Assembly: GCA_038522735.1 (NCBI GenBank) | Contig: JBCBJX010000067.1 | Location: 1 to 17,992 of the forward strand | Length of the DNA: 17,992 bases | From: JBCBJX01 sp038522735 | GTDB lineage: Bacteria > Pseudomonadota > Alphaproteobacteria > Caulobacterales > Parvularculaceae | Direction: 5' to 3' | In this document: positions 1 through 6,021 of the stretch, in pieces | Layout: each line of letters starts with the position of its first letter | Position numbering within the stretch: the first letter of the stretch is position 1 | Position numbers and translations under genes: made by a program | Notes under the pieces: generated by a model | What the model was told of the DNA's origin: nothing | The model's database searches: none | The model's input: only the letters and a program-made list of their open reading frames with translations

Positions 1-78
1 AACTCCGGGAACACCTTTCCGTCAATTTTCGACACGCTGGGCCGGGTTTATGCGATCAACCTGAAGCTCAGCTTCTAG
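1..78 (+). CDS. TonB-dependent outer-membrane receptor, C-terminal fragment
   Basis: This is the 3' end of a gene that begins left of the window. Frame 1 reads 25 residues to a TAG at 76-78 and ends TLGRVYAINLKLSF. A terminal 'D-T-L-G-R-x-Y' followed by a short alternating beta strand ending in Phe is the usual last barrel strand of TonB-dependent receptors, where the terminal aromatic residue is the Bam recognition signal. The substrate (siderophore, sugar, vitamin or peptide) cannot be told from this fragment. A strong terminator follows 20 bases after the stop, so it ends its transcription unit. Another outer-membrane barrel remains possible. Confidence 0.7.
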   Translation, partial: NSGNTFPSIFDTLGRVYAINLKLSF

Positions 79-98
79 GCCGGGGGGCTTCAGGCTGG

Positions 99-131
99 GA
101 AACGGCGGCCTTCGGGCCGCCGTTTCTTTTT
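99..131 (+). terminator. Intrinsic terminator of the receptor gene
   Basis: A perfect 12-bp stem (GAAACGGCGGCC at 99-110, GGCCGCCGTTTC at 115-126) is closed by a UUCG tetraloop and followed by five Ts (127-131). It lies between converging genes: the receptor ending at 78 and the aldehyde dehydrogenase ending at 145 on the other strand. On the minus strand the stem lacks a good U-tract, so it is best read as serving the plus-strand gene. Confidence 0.93.
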
Positions 132-144
132 GTGCGTCCCAAGA

Positions 145-1560
145 TCAGTACCGGGTCGCCTGCTTGGCGACGAAATCGAAGAGCTTACCGAAAGGCGGCG
201 CGAGCTTCGTATGGAGGTGCCAGGTCGGCGCTTCGAAGACCGAGCGCTGATGGGTGAATTCCAGAAACCCGCGATGGCCGTGATAGGCGCCCATGCCCGA
301 CTGGCCGACGCCGCCGAACGGGAGTTCCGCGACGGAGAGATGGATCAGCGTCGCGTTGACGCCCGCGCCGCCGGAGATCGTCTTCTCCAGAACCTCCCGC
401 GCCTTCAGCTTGTCCTTGAAGACGGCGTAAAGGGCGAGCGGGCGTTCGCCCTCATTGATGCGCCGGGTCGCGTCGTCCAGGGACTTATAGCTCAGGACAG
501 GGAGGATAGGGCCGAAAATCTCCTCCTGCATCATCCGTGCGTCCGCAGGCGGGTTGAGGACGATGGTGAGCGGGAACTTCCGCGTCTCCTTCGCCTTCGC
601 AAGGTCAGTCGAGGACTGAAGGATTTCGGCCCCTTTCTCGCGCGCCTCCTCCACCATCGCCGCCATGCGGTCGTAATGCTGGCCGGAAATCTGGCTCGTA
701 TAGTCCGAGGAGACGGACGTCTCGCCATAGGTGGCGCCGACCCAGCGCATGACAGCCTCGGCGAAGGGCTTTACCCGCGCCTCGGGCGCAAGCACATAGT
801 CCGGCGCGATGCAGGTCTGGCCGGCGTTGAACATCTTCCCGAAGCCGACAATTTCAGCCTGCTTCTCCACGGGCATGTCGTCGCCGAGGACGGCGGGCGA
901 CTTGCCGCCGAGCTCCAGCGTCACCGGGGTGAGGTTCTTCGCCGCCGCTTGGGCGACGATCCGGCCGACCTGCGTCGAGCCTGTAAAGAACAGTCGATCG
1001 AAGGGAAGGTTCGTGAACGCCTCTCCGGTCTCGCGGCCGCCGGTGACGACTTTCACATGATCCGGCGCAAAAGCGTCTGAAATGATCCTTGCAAGGAGGT
1101 CCGATGTGCCGGGCGTCGCCTCGGCCGGCTTGATAATGACCCGGCATCCCGCCGAAAGAGCTGCGACCAGCGGCGCGAGAGCGAGCTGTACGGGGTAGTT
1201 CCAGGGCGAGACGATCCCGGCGACGCCGAGAGGTTCGAAGCGCACATAGGCCTTGCCGGGCGCCGTGGTCATGCCGACCGCCACAGACTTCGGCTTCATC
1301 CATTTCTTCAGCTGGCTGCGCGTATGTCGGATGTCCGTCAGCACAAAGCCGATTTCGGAGAGGATGGTCTCGGCGACCGAGCGGCCGTTGAAGTCGTCGG
1401 ACACGGTCGAAACGATCTCGTCCTTACGGGACAGGATCGCCTTCGCAAGGTGATCGAGATCGTCCATGCGCTTGTCATAAGCGCGCTTCGGCTCGGCCGC
1501 GAAGGCGGCTTTCATGGCGTCGAAGGTCGCGCGGAGGTCGGATTCTGGGGTGTCGAACAT
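145..1560 (-). CDS. Aldehyde dehydrogenase, coniferyl-aldehyde dehydrogenase type
   Basis: A 471-residue NAD(P)-dependent aldehyde dehydrogenase oxidising an aldehyde to the acid in the cytoplasm. Visible landmarks are SPWNYP at 118-123 (Asn121, oxyanion hole), the cofactor-binding FTGSTQVGR at 192-200, ELGGKSP with general-base Glu216, and NAGQTCIAPDY with nucleophile Cys250. The short length, the CIAPDY context of the cysteine and the N-terminus starting directly with a helical segment fit the class-3/coniferyl-aldehyde (CalB-like) branch better than betaine- or semialdehyde-type enzymes. The substrate is inferred and could equally be another aromatic or medium-chain aldehyde. The ATG at 1560 has a GGGAGGAA ribosome site about six bases upstream. 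The gene follows the PLP enzyme on the same strand across a 222-bp gap holding palindromic repeats, so it probably has its own promoter. Confidence 0.9.
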   Translation of the reverse strand: MFDTPESDLRATFDAMKAAFAAEPKRAYDKRMDDLDHLAKAILSRKDEIVSTVSDDFNGRSVAETILSEIGFVLTDIRHTRSQLKKWMKPKSVAVGMTTAPGKAYVRFEPLGVAGIVSPWNYPVQLALAPLVAALSAGCRVIIKPAEATPGTSDLLARIISDAFAPDHVKVVTGGRETGEAFTNLPFDRLFFTGSTQVGRIVAQAAAKNLTPVTLELGGKSPAVLGDDMPVEKQAEIVGFGKMFNAGQTCIAPDYVLAPEARVKPFAEAVMRWVGATYGETSVSSDYTSQISGQHYDRMAAMVEEAREKGAEILQSSTDLAKAKETRKFPLTIVLNPPADARMMQEEIFGPILPVLSYKSLDDATRRINEGERPLALYAVFKDKLKAREVLEKTISGGAGVNATLIHLSVAELPFGGVGQSGMGAYHGHRGFLEFTHQRSVFEAPTWHLHTKLAPPFGKLFDFVAKQATRY

Positions 1561-1610
1561 GGCGGTTCCTCCCGGTTTTCCGAGAGGGTAGCGCGTTTTC
1601 GAAGGTGAGA

Positions 1611-1635
1611 AACCGGACGGTGCAGTCGTCCGGTT
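1611..1635. repeat. Perfect 9-bp inverted repeat upstream of the aldehyde dehydrogenase
   Basis: AACCGGACG (1611-1619) and CGTCCGGTT (1627-1635) are exact inverted copies separated by seven bases. The element lies 51 bp upstream of the aldehyde dehydrogenase ATG. On the minus strand it is followed by TCTC rather than a U-run, so it would be only a weak terminator for the PLP-enzyme gene. A dimeric-regulator operator is the alternative. Its function is not determined. Confidence 0.5.
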
Positions 1636-1647
1636 AAGCGCTTTCCG

Positions 1648-1690
1648 CCGTCCTTCGTGACGCCGCCTTTGGCGGCTCCTCAGGACGAAG
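1648..1690 (-). repeat. REP/BIME-like palindromic element, copy A
   Basis: This 43-bp element is the inverted partner of copy B at 1715-1759. Read on the minus strand, its two outer arms of 17 bases are identical to those of copy B. The 9-base tip between them differs but is still self-complementary (GCCGCC-AAA-GGCGGC including arm bases). Conserved arms with a replaced yet still paired tip are typical of dispersed palindromic repeats. It sits in the gap between two minus-strand genes and contains no ORF. Confidence 0.8.
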
Positions 1691-1714
1691 ATCGTGAGAA
1701 ACTAACCAACTAAA

Positions 1715-1759
1715 CTTCGTCCTGAGGAGCCTCGCGCAGCGAGGCGTCACGAAGGACGG
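1715..1759 (+). repeat. REP/BIME-like palindromic element, copy B
   Basis: This 45-bp element starts 24 bp after copy A in the opposite orientation, making a head-to-head mosaic as in BIMEs. The tip forms GCCTCGC-GCA-GCGAGGC, and further out CTTCGT (1715-1720) can pair with ACGAAG (1749-1754), giving a long imperfect hairpin. The pair ends 23 bp beyond the PLP enzyme's stop codon, so it may shape the 3' end of that mRNA. Confidence 0.8.
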
Positions 1760-1782
1760 GGGTTGGCGCGAGGCCCGGCGCG

Positions 1783-3009
1783 CTACCGGAACGCCGCGTA
1801 GTCGATCGGCCCCGCCTTTTTCAACGCGCGCGACGTGTCCGGGAGCGGGTATTTCAACCCTGTCGCGCAGTTGAAGAGCACGGCTTTCTCGTCGGCGCCG
1901 ATGCGACCCGAGCGGACCGAGCGCTCCCAGGCGACCAGCGTCGCGGCGCCCTCCGGACAGAGGAGAAGCCCGTCTTCGCGGGCGGCGCGGTCGCGGGCTT
2001 CGAGGATCGCCGCGTCGTCGACGGCGATTGCGAAGCCGCCGCTTTCGCGCACCGCGCGCAGGATGAGAAAGTCGCCGATCGCTTTCGGCACGCGGATGCC
2101 GGCGGCGACCGTGGAGGCGTTCTCCCAGACCCCCGCATCCTCCGTCCCCGCGATGAAGGCCCGCACGATCGGCGCGCAGCCCTTCGCCTGCACCGCCACC
2201 ATCTTCGGCATCTTCTCGTTCGTCAGCCAACCGAGGGCTTTCAATTCCGCGAAGGCCTTCCACATGCCGATGAGGCCGGTGCCGCCGCCGGTCGGATAGA
2301 AGATGACGTCCGGCAGCTCCCAGCCGAACTGCTCGGCGAGTTCGAGGCCCATGGTCTTCTTGCCTTCGATCCGGTAAGGCTCTTTGAGGGTGGAGACATC
2401 GAACCATCCGACCGCCTCCTTCCCAGCGCCGACGATCGCGCCGCATTCATGGATGAGGCCGTCGACGCGATAGACATCCGCGCCCTGCACGGAAATTTCG
2501 TGCACGTTGATTTCCGGGGTGTCCTCGGGACAGAAGACGGTGGTTTTGATGCCCGCGACGGCGGCGTAGGCGGCGAGCGCCGCGCCCGCGTTGCCGTTGG
2601 TCGGCATCGCCATGTGTTCGACGCCCAGCTCCTTCGCCATGGAGACTGCAAGCGCAAGGCCGCGGGCCTTGAAGGAGCCCGTCGGCAGCCGGCCTTCGTC
2701 CTTTACGATGAGCGATCCGGGCGCCGCACCCGCGGCGCGCCCGGTGTTGGGAAGCTCCACGAGCGGCGTCATCACCTCGCCGAGGGAAACGACGTTCTCG
2801 TCCTTCCGCACCGGGAGCAGCTCGCGGTACTTCCAGAACCCGCCCGGCCGCGCGGCGATCTCGTCCCGGGAAACGGCGGCGCGCATGGCGTCCAGATCAT
2901 AGCGGACGAGAAGAGGCTTTCCGGCTTTGGAGAGCGTCTGCAGGGCATCCGCTTCGTAGCGGTCGCCCTCGGCGGAGCATTCAAGATGGGTGGTGAAGGT
3001 GGGGGTCAA
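1783..3009 (-). CDS. Threonine synthase-type PLP-dependent enzyme
   Basis: A 408-residue fold-type II PLP enzyme, most like threonine synthase, which converts O-phosphohomoserine to threonine in the cytoplasm. PTGSFKARG carries the PLP lysine (Lys114), NGNAGAA (138-144) is the substrate/PLP loop, and TGGGTGLIG (from Thr240) binds the PLP phosphate. The N-terminus LECSAEGDRYEAD...GKPLLVRYD matches the zinc-ribbon leader of plant-type threonine synthases, but only Cys11 of the expected four cysteines remains. The start is a TTG at 3009 with AAGGAAG about six bases upstream; this agrees with the family's N-terminus and no ATG fits. Cysteate synthase or another threonine synthase-like lyase cannot be excluded. 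The ribosome site directly abuts the left 42-bp repeat of the nuclease cassette. Confidence 0.82.
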   Translation of the reverse strand: MTPTFTTHLECSAEGDRYEADALQTLSKAGKPLLVRYDLDAMRAAVSRDEIAARPGGFWKYRELLPVRKDENVVSLGEVMTPLVELPNTGRAAGAAPGSLIVKDEGRLPTGSFKARGLALAVSMAKELGVEHMAMPTNGNAGAALAAYAAVAGIKTTVFCPEDTPEINVHEISVQGADVYRVDGLIHECGAIVGAGKEAVGWFDVSTLKEPYRIEGKKTMGLELAEQFGWELPDVIFYPTGGGTGLIGMWKAFAELKALGWLTNEKMPKMVAVQAKGCAPIVRAFIAGTEDAGVWENASTVAAGIRVPKAIGDFLILRAVRESGGFAIAVDDAAILEARDRAAREDGLLLCPEGAATLVAWERSVRSGRIGADEKAVLFNCATGLKYPLPDTSRALKKAGPIDYAAFR

Positions 3010-3023
3010 GGGGGGCTTCCTTC

Positions 3024-3065
3024 GCCCCTCTCCCTTGGGAGAGGGGTTTGGGGTGAGGGGGAGCG
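3024..3065 (+). repeat. Left 42-bp perfect inverted repeat of the nuclease cassette
   Basis: These 42 bases are the exact reverse complement of 3456-3497, and identity stops at both ends. Each copy contains a 10-bp hairpin with a two-base loop (CCCCTCTCCC at 3025-3034, GGGAGAGGGG at 3037-3046). On the + strand there are four G-runs at 3037-3061 separated by three-base loops. The outer edge lies 15 bp upstream of the PLP enzyme's start codon. The inner edge is 9 bp from the nuclease stop codon. Confidence 0.95.
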
Positions 3066-3074
3066 GACTATCAG

Positions 3075-3425
3075 TTAGATACCAAGGGCGGCGGCGACAC
3101 GCGACAGCAAATGATCCGCCGAGCGCGCTTCTTCCGCAGAGACGCGCAGCACGCGCCAGCCATGCGCCTCCAGAATGCGTTGGCGCTCATGATCATCAGC
3201 CTGAACGGCCGGCCGATCGTGGATGGCGCCGTCGATCTCGATGACGAGTTTGGCTTTGACGATGGCGAAGTCGGCGACATAGCCGGCGATCGGGTGTTGT
3301 TTGCGTAAAGGAAAACCCTGGCCGCGCAGCGTTCTGAGCGTTTCCCAAGCGATGCGCTCGGGAGTATTGGTGGCTTGTCTTAGACGTCGAGCACGGATGG
3401 TTTCGGGGGCGGGCGGTGCGGGCAT
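3075..3425 (-). CDS. Small DUF559 / Vsr-like endonuclease-domain protein
   Basis: A 116-residue single-domain protein. The sequence RIAWETLRTLRGQGFPLRKQ, then HPIAGYVADFA, LVIEIDGAIHD and GWRVLRVSAEEA is the DUF559 pattern, a family related to the very-short-patch-repair (Vsr) restriction-like nuclease fold. The candidate metal/catalytic residues are the Glu of AWE, the Asp of VADFA and the Glu/Asp of VIEIDG followed by His. All are present, so the domain looks intact. No cytosine methylase or MutL/MutH partner lies nearby, so mismatch repair is not supported by context. The gene is enclosed by perfect 42-bp inverted repeats (9 bp beyond its stop, 30 bp before its ATG) and splits what would otherwise be adjacent peptidase and PLP-enzyme genes. 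This suggests a mobile or repeat-associated nuclease. The biological substrate is unknown. Confidence 0.85.
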   Translation of the reverse strand: MPAPPAPETIRARRLRQATNTPERIAWETLRTLRGQGFPLRKQHPIAGYVADFAIVKAKLVIEIDGAIHDRPAVQADDHERQRILEAHGWRVLRVSAEEARSADHLLSRVAAALGI

Positions 3426-3455
3426 GATGGCGAATTCCCTTCCGTTTTGCCAGAT

Positions 3456-3497
3456 CGCTCCCCCTCACCCCAAACCCCTCTCCCAAGGGAGAGGGGC
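3456..3497 (-). repeat. Right 42-bp perfect inverted repeat of the nuclease cassette
   Basis: This is the exact reverse complement of 3024-3065. Its hairpin (3475-3484 with 3487-3496) starts 18 bp beyond the stop codon of the peptidase gene and is followed on the minus strand by TTTGGGG. It might therefore slow transcription out of that gene, though it is not a good intrinsic terminator. The G-run pattern falls on the minus strand at 3460-3484. Confidence 0.95.
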
Positions 3498-3514
3498 TGC
3501 TGCGCGCCGCGCCC

Positions 3515-5761
3515 CTACTCCGCCCCCTTCACGTTCCGGTCCATGAACTCCATATACCGGTTCCAAAGGTGGGCGCGGGTCGCCTCGCCGCGGATGCCGT
3601 GCTTTTTGCCCGGGTACGTCATGAGCTCGAACGGAACGCGGGCTTCCTGCAGTTCCGCCATCAGCTTGACGGTGTTGTCGAAGAAGACGTTGTCGTCGGC
3701 CATGCCGTGCATGACGAGGAGCGGGTCGGAGATGTTCTTCGCGTGGGTGAGCGGAGAACTTTCGTCATAGGCGCGTTTTTCCGCCTGCGGCATGCCCATA
3801 TAGCGCTCTGTATACGCCGTGTCGTAGAGCCGCCACTCGGTCACGGGGGCGACGGAGACGCCGGCGGCGAAGGCGCCGGGCGCCTTGCCGAGCAGCATCA
3901 GAGTCATGTAGCCGCCATAGGACCAGCCCCAGACGCCGACGCGGGCTTCGTCGACATACTCCTGGGACTTCAGCCAGTTGAGGCCGCGGAGCGTGTCTTC
4001 GACCTCGACGCCGCCCATGGCGCGGTAGATCGGCGCCTCGAACTTCACGCCCCGGTCCCACATGCCGCGATTATCGATTGAGAAGACGACATAGCCGTTG
4101 CGGACGAGGATCTGCTCGATGCCGAGGCTCCAGCTTTTCGTCACCGTGCGTCCGTGCGGGCCGCCATAGGTGTAGACGACAGCCGGGTACTGCTGCTCCG
4201 GATCGAAATCCGCCGGTTTCATGACCCAGTAGTGGAGCGTCTGCCCGTCGCGGGCGTTCAGCGTGCCGAATTCCTTGACGCCGTGGTTTTCGAGATAGGG
4301 GTAATACGGGTGCGTCTCATCGAGGGGATTTTCCTCGAGCCATGAGAGCACCTCGCCTGTCTCAAGGCTTTTGATCGCGACCTGAGGCGGCGTGTTCGGG
4401 TCGGACCAGTTGTCGACAAAGACCCCGCCGCCCCCGCGCGACATGCTCGCCGAATGCCAGCCCTCTTCGGGCGTCAGGCGGCGGATGGAGCGGGTGTTGG
4501 GATCCAGGGTCACCGAATAGAGGTGGCGCTCCAGCGGGCTGTCCGCATACCCCATGAAATAAATGAGGCCGGCCTCTTCATCGACGGAGACGAGATTATC
4601 GACCACCCAGCGCCCCCGGGTGAGACGCCCGATGCGCCCGCCGTCGACGGCGTGCAGGTCGAGATGGCGGTAGCCGACCCTCTCGGTCGACCAGATGAAC
4701 TTCGCGCCGTCCTCGACGAACCGCAGATCGTTGTGGACGTTGATCCAGGTGTCCGAAGTCTCGCGGAGCACGCCGGCCGTCGCTCCCGTGGCCGCGTCGG
4801 CGCGCAGGACGTCGAGGGTCTTCTGGTCGCGGGAGAGGCGCTGGACGAACAGAAACTCGCCGGACGGCGCCCAGTTCACCCGGGCGAGATAGATGTCGTC
4901 GTTCGGACCGAGATCGATTTCCGCGATCGGCGGGTTGTCGCCGAGGCCGGAAACGAAGAGGCGGACCTTGCCGTTCGCCTCGCCGGCGAAGGGGTAGCGT
5001 TGCTCGACCAGACCCGCGCCCTCGGCGGTGAATTCCGGCCGCTGAACGATTTCAACGTCCGTCTCGTCGATTCGGGTGAAAGCGACGGCGCCGTCGTCCG
5101 GCGACCACCAGTAGCCGGTGAAGCGGCCGAGTTCCTCCTGCACCACGCCCTGCGCGACACCGAAGGCGATCGGCCCGCCGCCGCCTGTGGAGATGGGCGT
5201 CTCGACCCCCGAGGCGAGATCAAAGACGTAGAGGTTGCGCTCGCGCACGTAGGAGACGAAGCGGCCGGCCGGAGAGATCCGGGCGTCCGTCTCGGTCTCG
5301 TCCGTATCCGTCAGCTGGCGGACCGCGCCGCCGAGCTCGAAATAATAGATATCGCCCGAGACCGGGAAAAGGAGCGCCTCGCCGGTCTTGCTCCACTGGT
5401 ATTCCACAATGCCGGTCGTCGAAATCCGCTGGCGCTCACGACGTGCGAGTTCGGCTTCCGAGAGCTGCTCGCCTCCCTCAGGGATGAGGCGGTCGGAATC
5501 GACCAGCATCGTCGTCTCGCCGGTCGCGATCTCATAGGCCCACAGATCCGTCTGGCGAAAATTGCTCTCCTTACCCTTCAGGAACGTCACGTAGCGTCCG
5601 TCAGGCGAGATCTTCACCCCCCGCGCCGTCGGGCCGGAGAGGGAGGGGCTCGCGACCAGCCGGTCGATATCGAGCGCTCCGTCCTGACTGTGGGCCGGCG
5701 AGACGGCGAGCGCCGTCCCCGCGAGCACGAGAGCAACAAAGCGAACAAACATCGACGACAT
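3515..5761 (-). CDS. Dipeptidyl peptidase IV (family S9B serine peptidase), periplasmic
   Basis: A DPP IV-type peptidase releasing N-terminal dipeptides, usually after Pro or Ala. From the ATG at 5761 the protein has 748 residues: a signal peptide (MFVRFVALVLAG...SPAHSQ), an eight-bladed-propeller region with repeated 'SPDGR'-like blades, then an alpha/beta-hydrolase domain. The nucleophile is Ser614 in GWSYGG, the acid lies in MHGMADDNV (about 689-690), and the base is His721 in KKHGI. QEELGRFTGYWWSPD (Glu209-Glu210) matches the double-Glu motif that binds the substrate N-terminus in true DPP IV. The frame is open to an ATG at 5815, but that start would put 18 polar residues before the signal peptide. 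The 5761 ATG has AGGA five bases upstream and is preferred; a third ATG at 5752 is also possible. It faces the efflux operon divergently. Export of oligopeptide-processing activity fits a protein-degrading lifestyle. Confidence 0.9.
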   Translation of the reverse strand: MSSMFVRFVALVLAGTALAVSPAHSQDGALDIDRLVASPSLSGPTARGVKISPDGRYVTFLKGKESNFRQTDLWAYEIATGETTMLVDSDRLIPEGGEQLSEAELARRERQRISTTGIVEYQWSKTGEALLFPVSGDIYYFELGGAVRQLTDTDETETDARISPAGRFVSYVRERNLYVFDLASGVETPISTGGGGPIAFGVAQGVVQEELGRFTGYWWSPDDGAVAFTRIDETDVEIVQRPEFTAEGAGLVEQRYPFAGEANGKVRLFVSGLGDNPPIAEIDLGPNDDIYLARVNWAPSGEFLFVQRLSRDQKTLDVLRADAATGATAGVLRETSDTWINVHNDLRFVEDGAKFIWSTERVGYRHLDLHAVDGGRIGRLTRGRWVVDNLVSVDEEAGLIYFMGYADSPLERHLYSVTLDPNTRSIRRLTPEEGWHSASMSRGGGGVFVDNWSDPNTPPQVAIKSLETGEVLSWLEENPLDETHPYYPYLENHGVKEFGTLNARDGQTLHYWVMKPADFDPEQQYPAVVYTYGGPHGRTVTKSWSLGIEQILVRNGYVVFSIDNRGMWDRGVKFEAPIYRAMGGVEVEDTLRGLNWLKSQEYVDEARVGVWGWSYGGYMTLMLLGKAPGAFAAGVSVAPVTEWRLYDTAYTERYMGMPQAEKRAYDESSPLTHAKNISDPLLVMHGMADDNVFFDNTVKLMAELQEARVPFELMTYPGKKHGIRGEATRAHLWNRYMEFMDRNVKGAE

Positions 5762-6021
5762 GGCGATCCTACTCACGACGGGGGCTTTGAAAGACGTTAA
5801 GCATGCGGGTGTCATAAAATTAACCCCGTCATGCGGCGACGGTCGTGATCGGCGCCGTTACGACTTTCGCATCGTCGCGCCGTTCGCGCGGCCCGTCGCA
5901 GGGCCAGTTGCGGCGAGGCGCGGCGGCGCCGAAGAGAGGTGGACGGATGCGTCGGCGCGGGGGCGGCGCGCACGAGTGTTATGGGGCCGCCGCGCCGGCG
6001 GCCTGAGGGAGCGTAAGACCC

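Noticed and set aside
130..1080. A 316-codon open frame on + opposite the aldehyde dehydrogenase
   Set aside because: It starts inside the T-tract of the receptor terminator, has an arginine-rich shadow composition, and lies antisense to a well-supported enzyme.
1648..1759. CRISPR array or IS terminal repeats
   Set aside because: There are only two elements, in opposite orientation, with a 24-bp spacer. No transposase and no regular repeat-spacer periodicity were seen.
1634..2446. A 270-codon minus-strand frame overlapping the 3' half of the PLP enzyme
   Set aside because: It is an out-of-frame shadow with extreme Arg/Gly content that crosses the palindromic repeats. The PLP-enzyme frame has all its motifs.
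3075..3425. A Vsr mismatch-repair endonuclease proper
   Set aside because: The sequence follows the DUF559 pattern rather than Vsr, lacks the Vsr zinc-site context, and has no neighbouring Dcm-type methylase.
4454..5800. A long (448-codon) open frame on + opposite the dipeptidyl peptidase
   Set aside because: It is the antisense shadow of a gene with a full catalytic triad and double-Glu motif. Its translation is Arg/Gly/Glu-rich low-complexity with no recognisable motif, as expected for GC-rich antisense frames.
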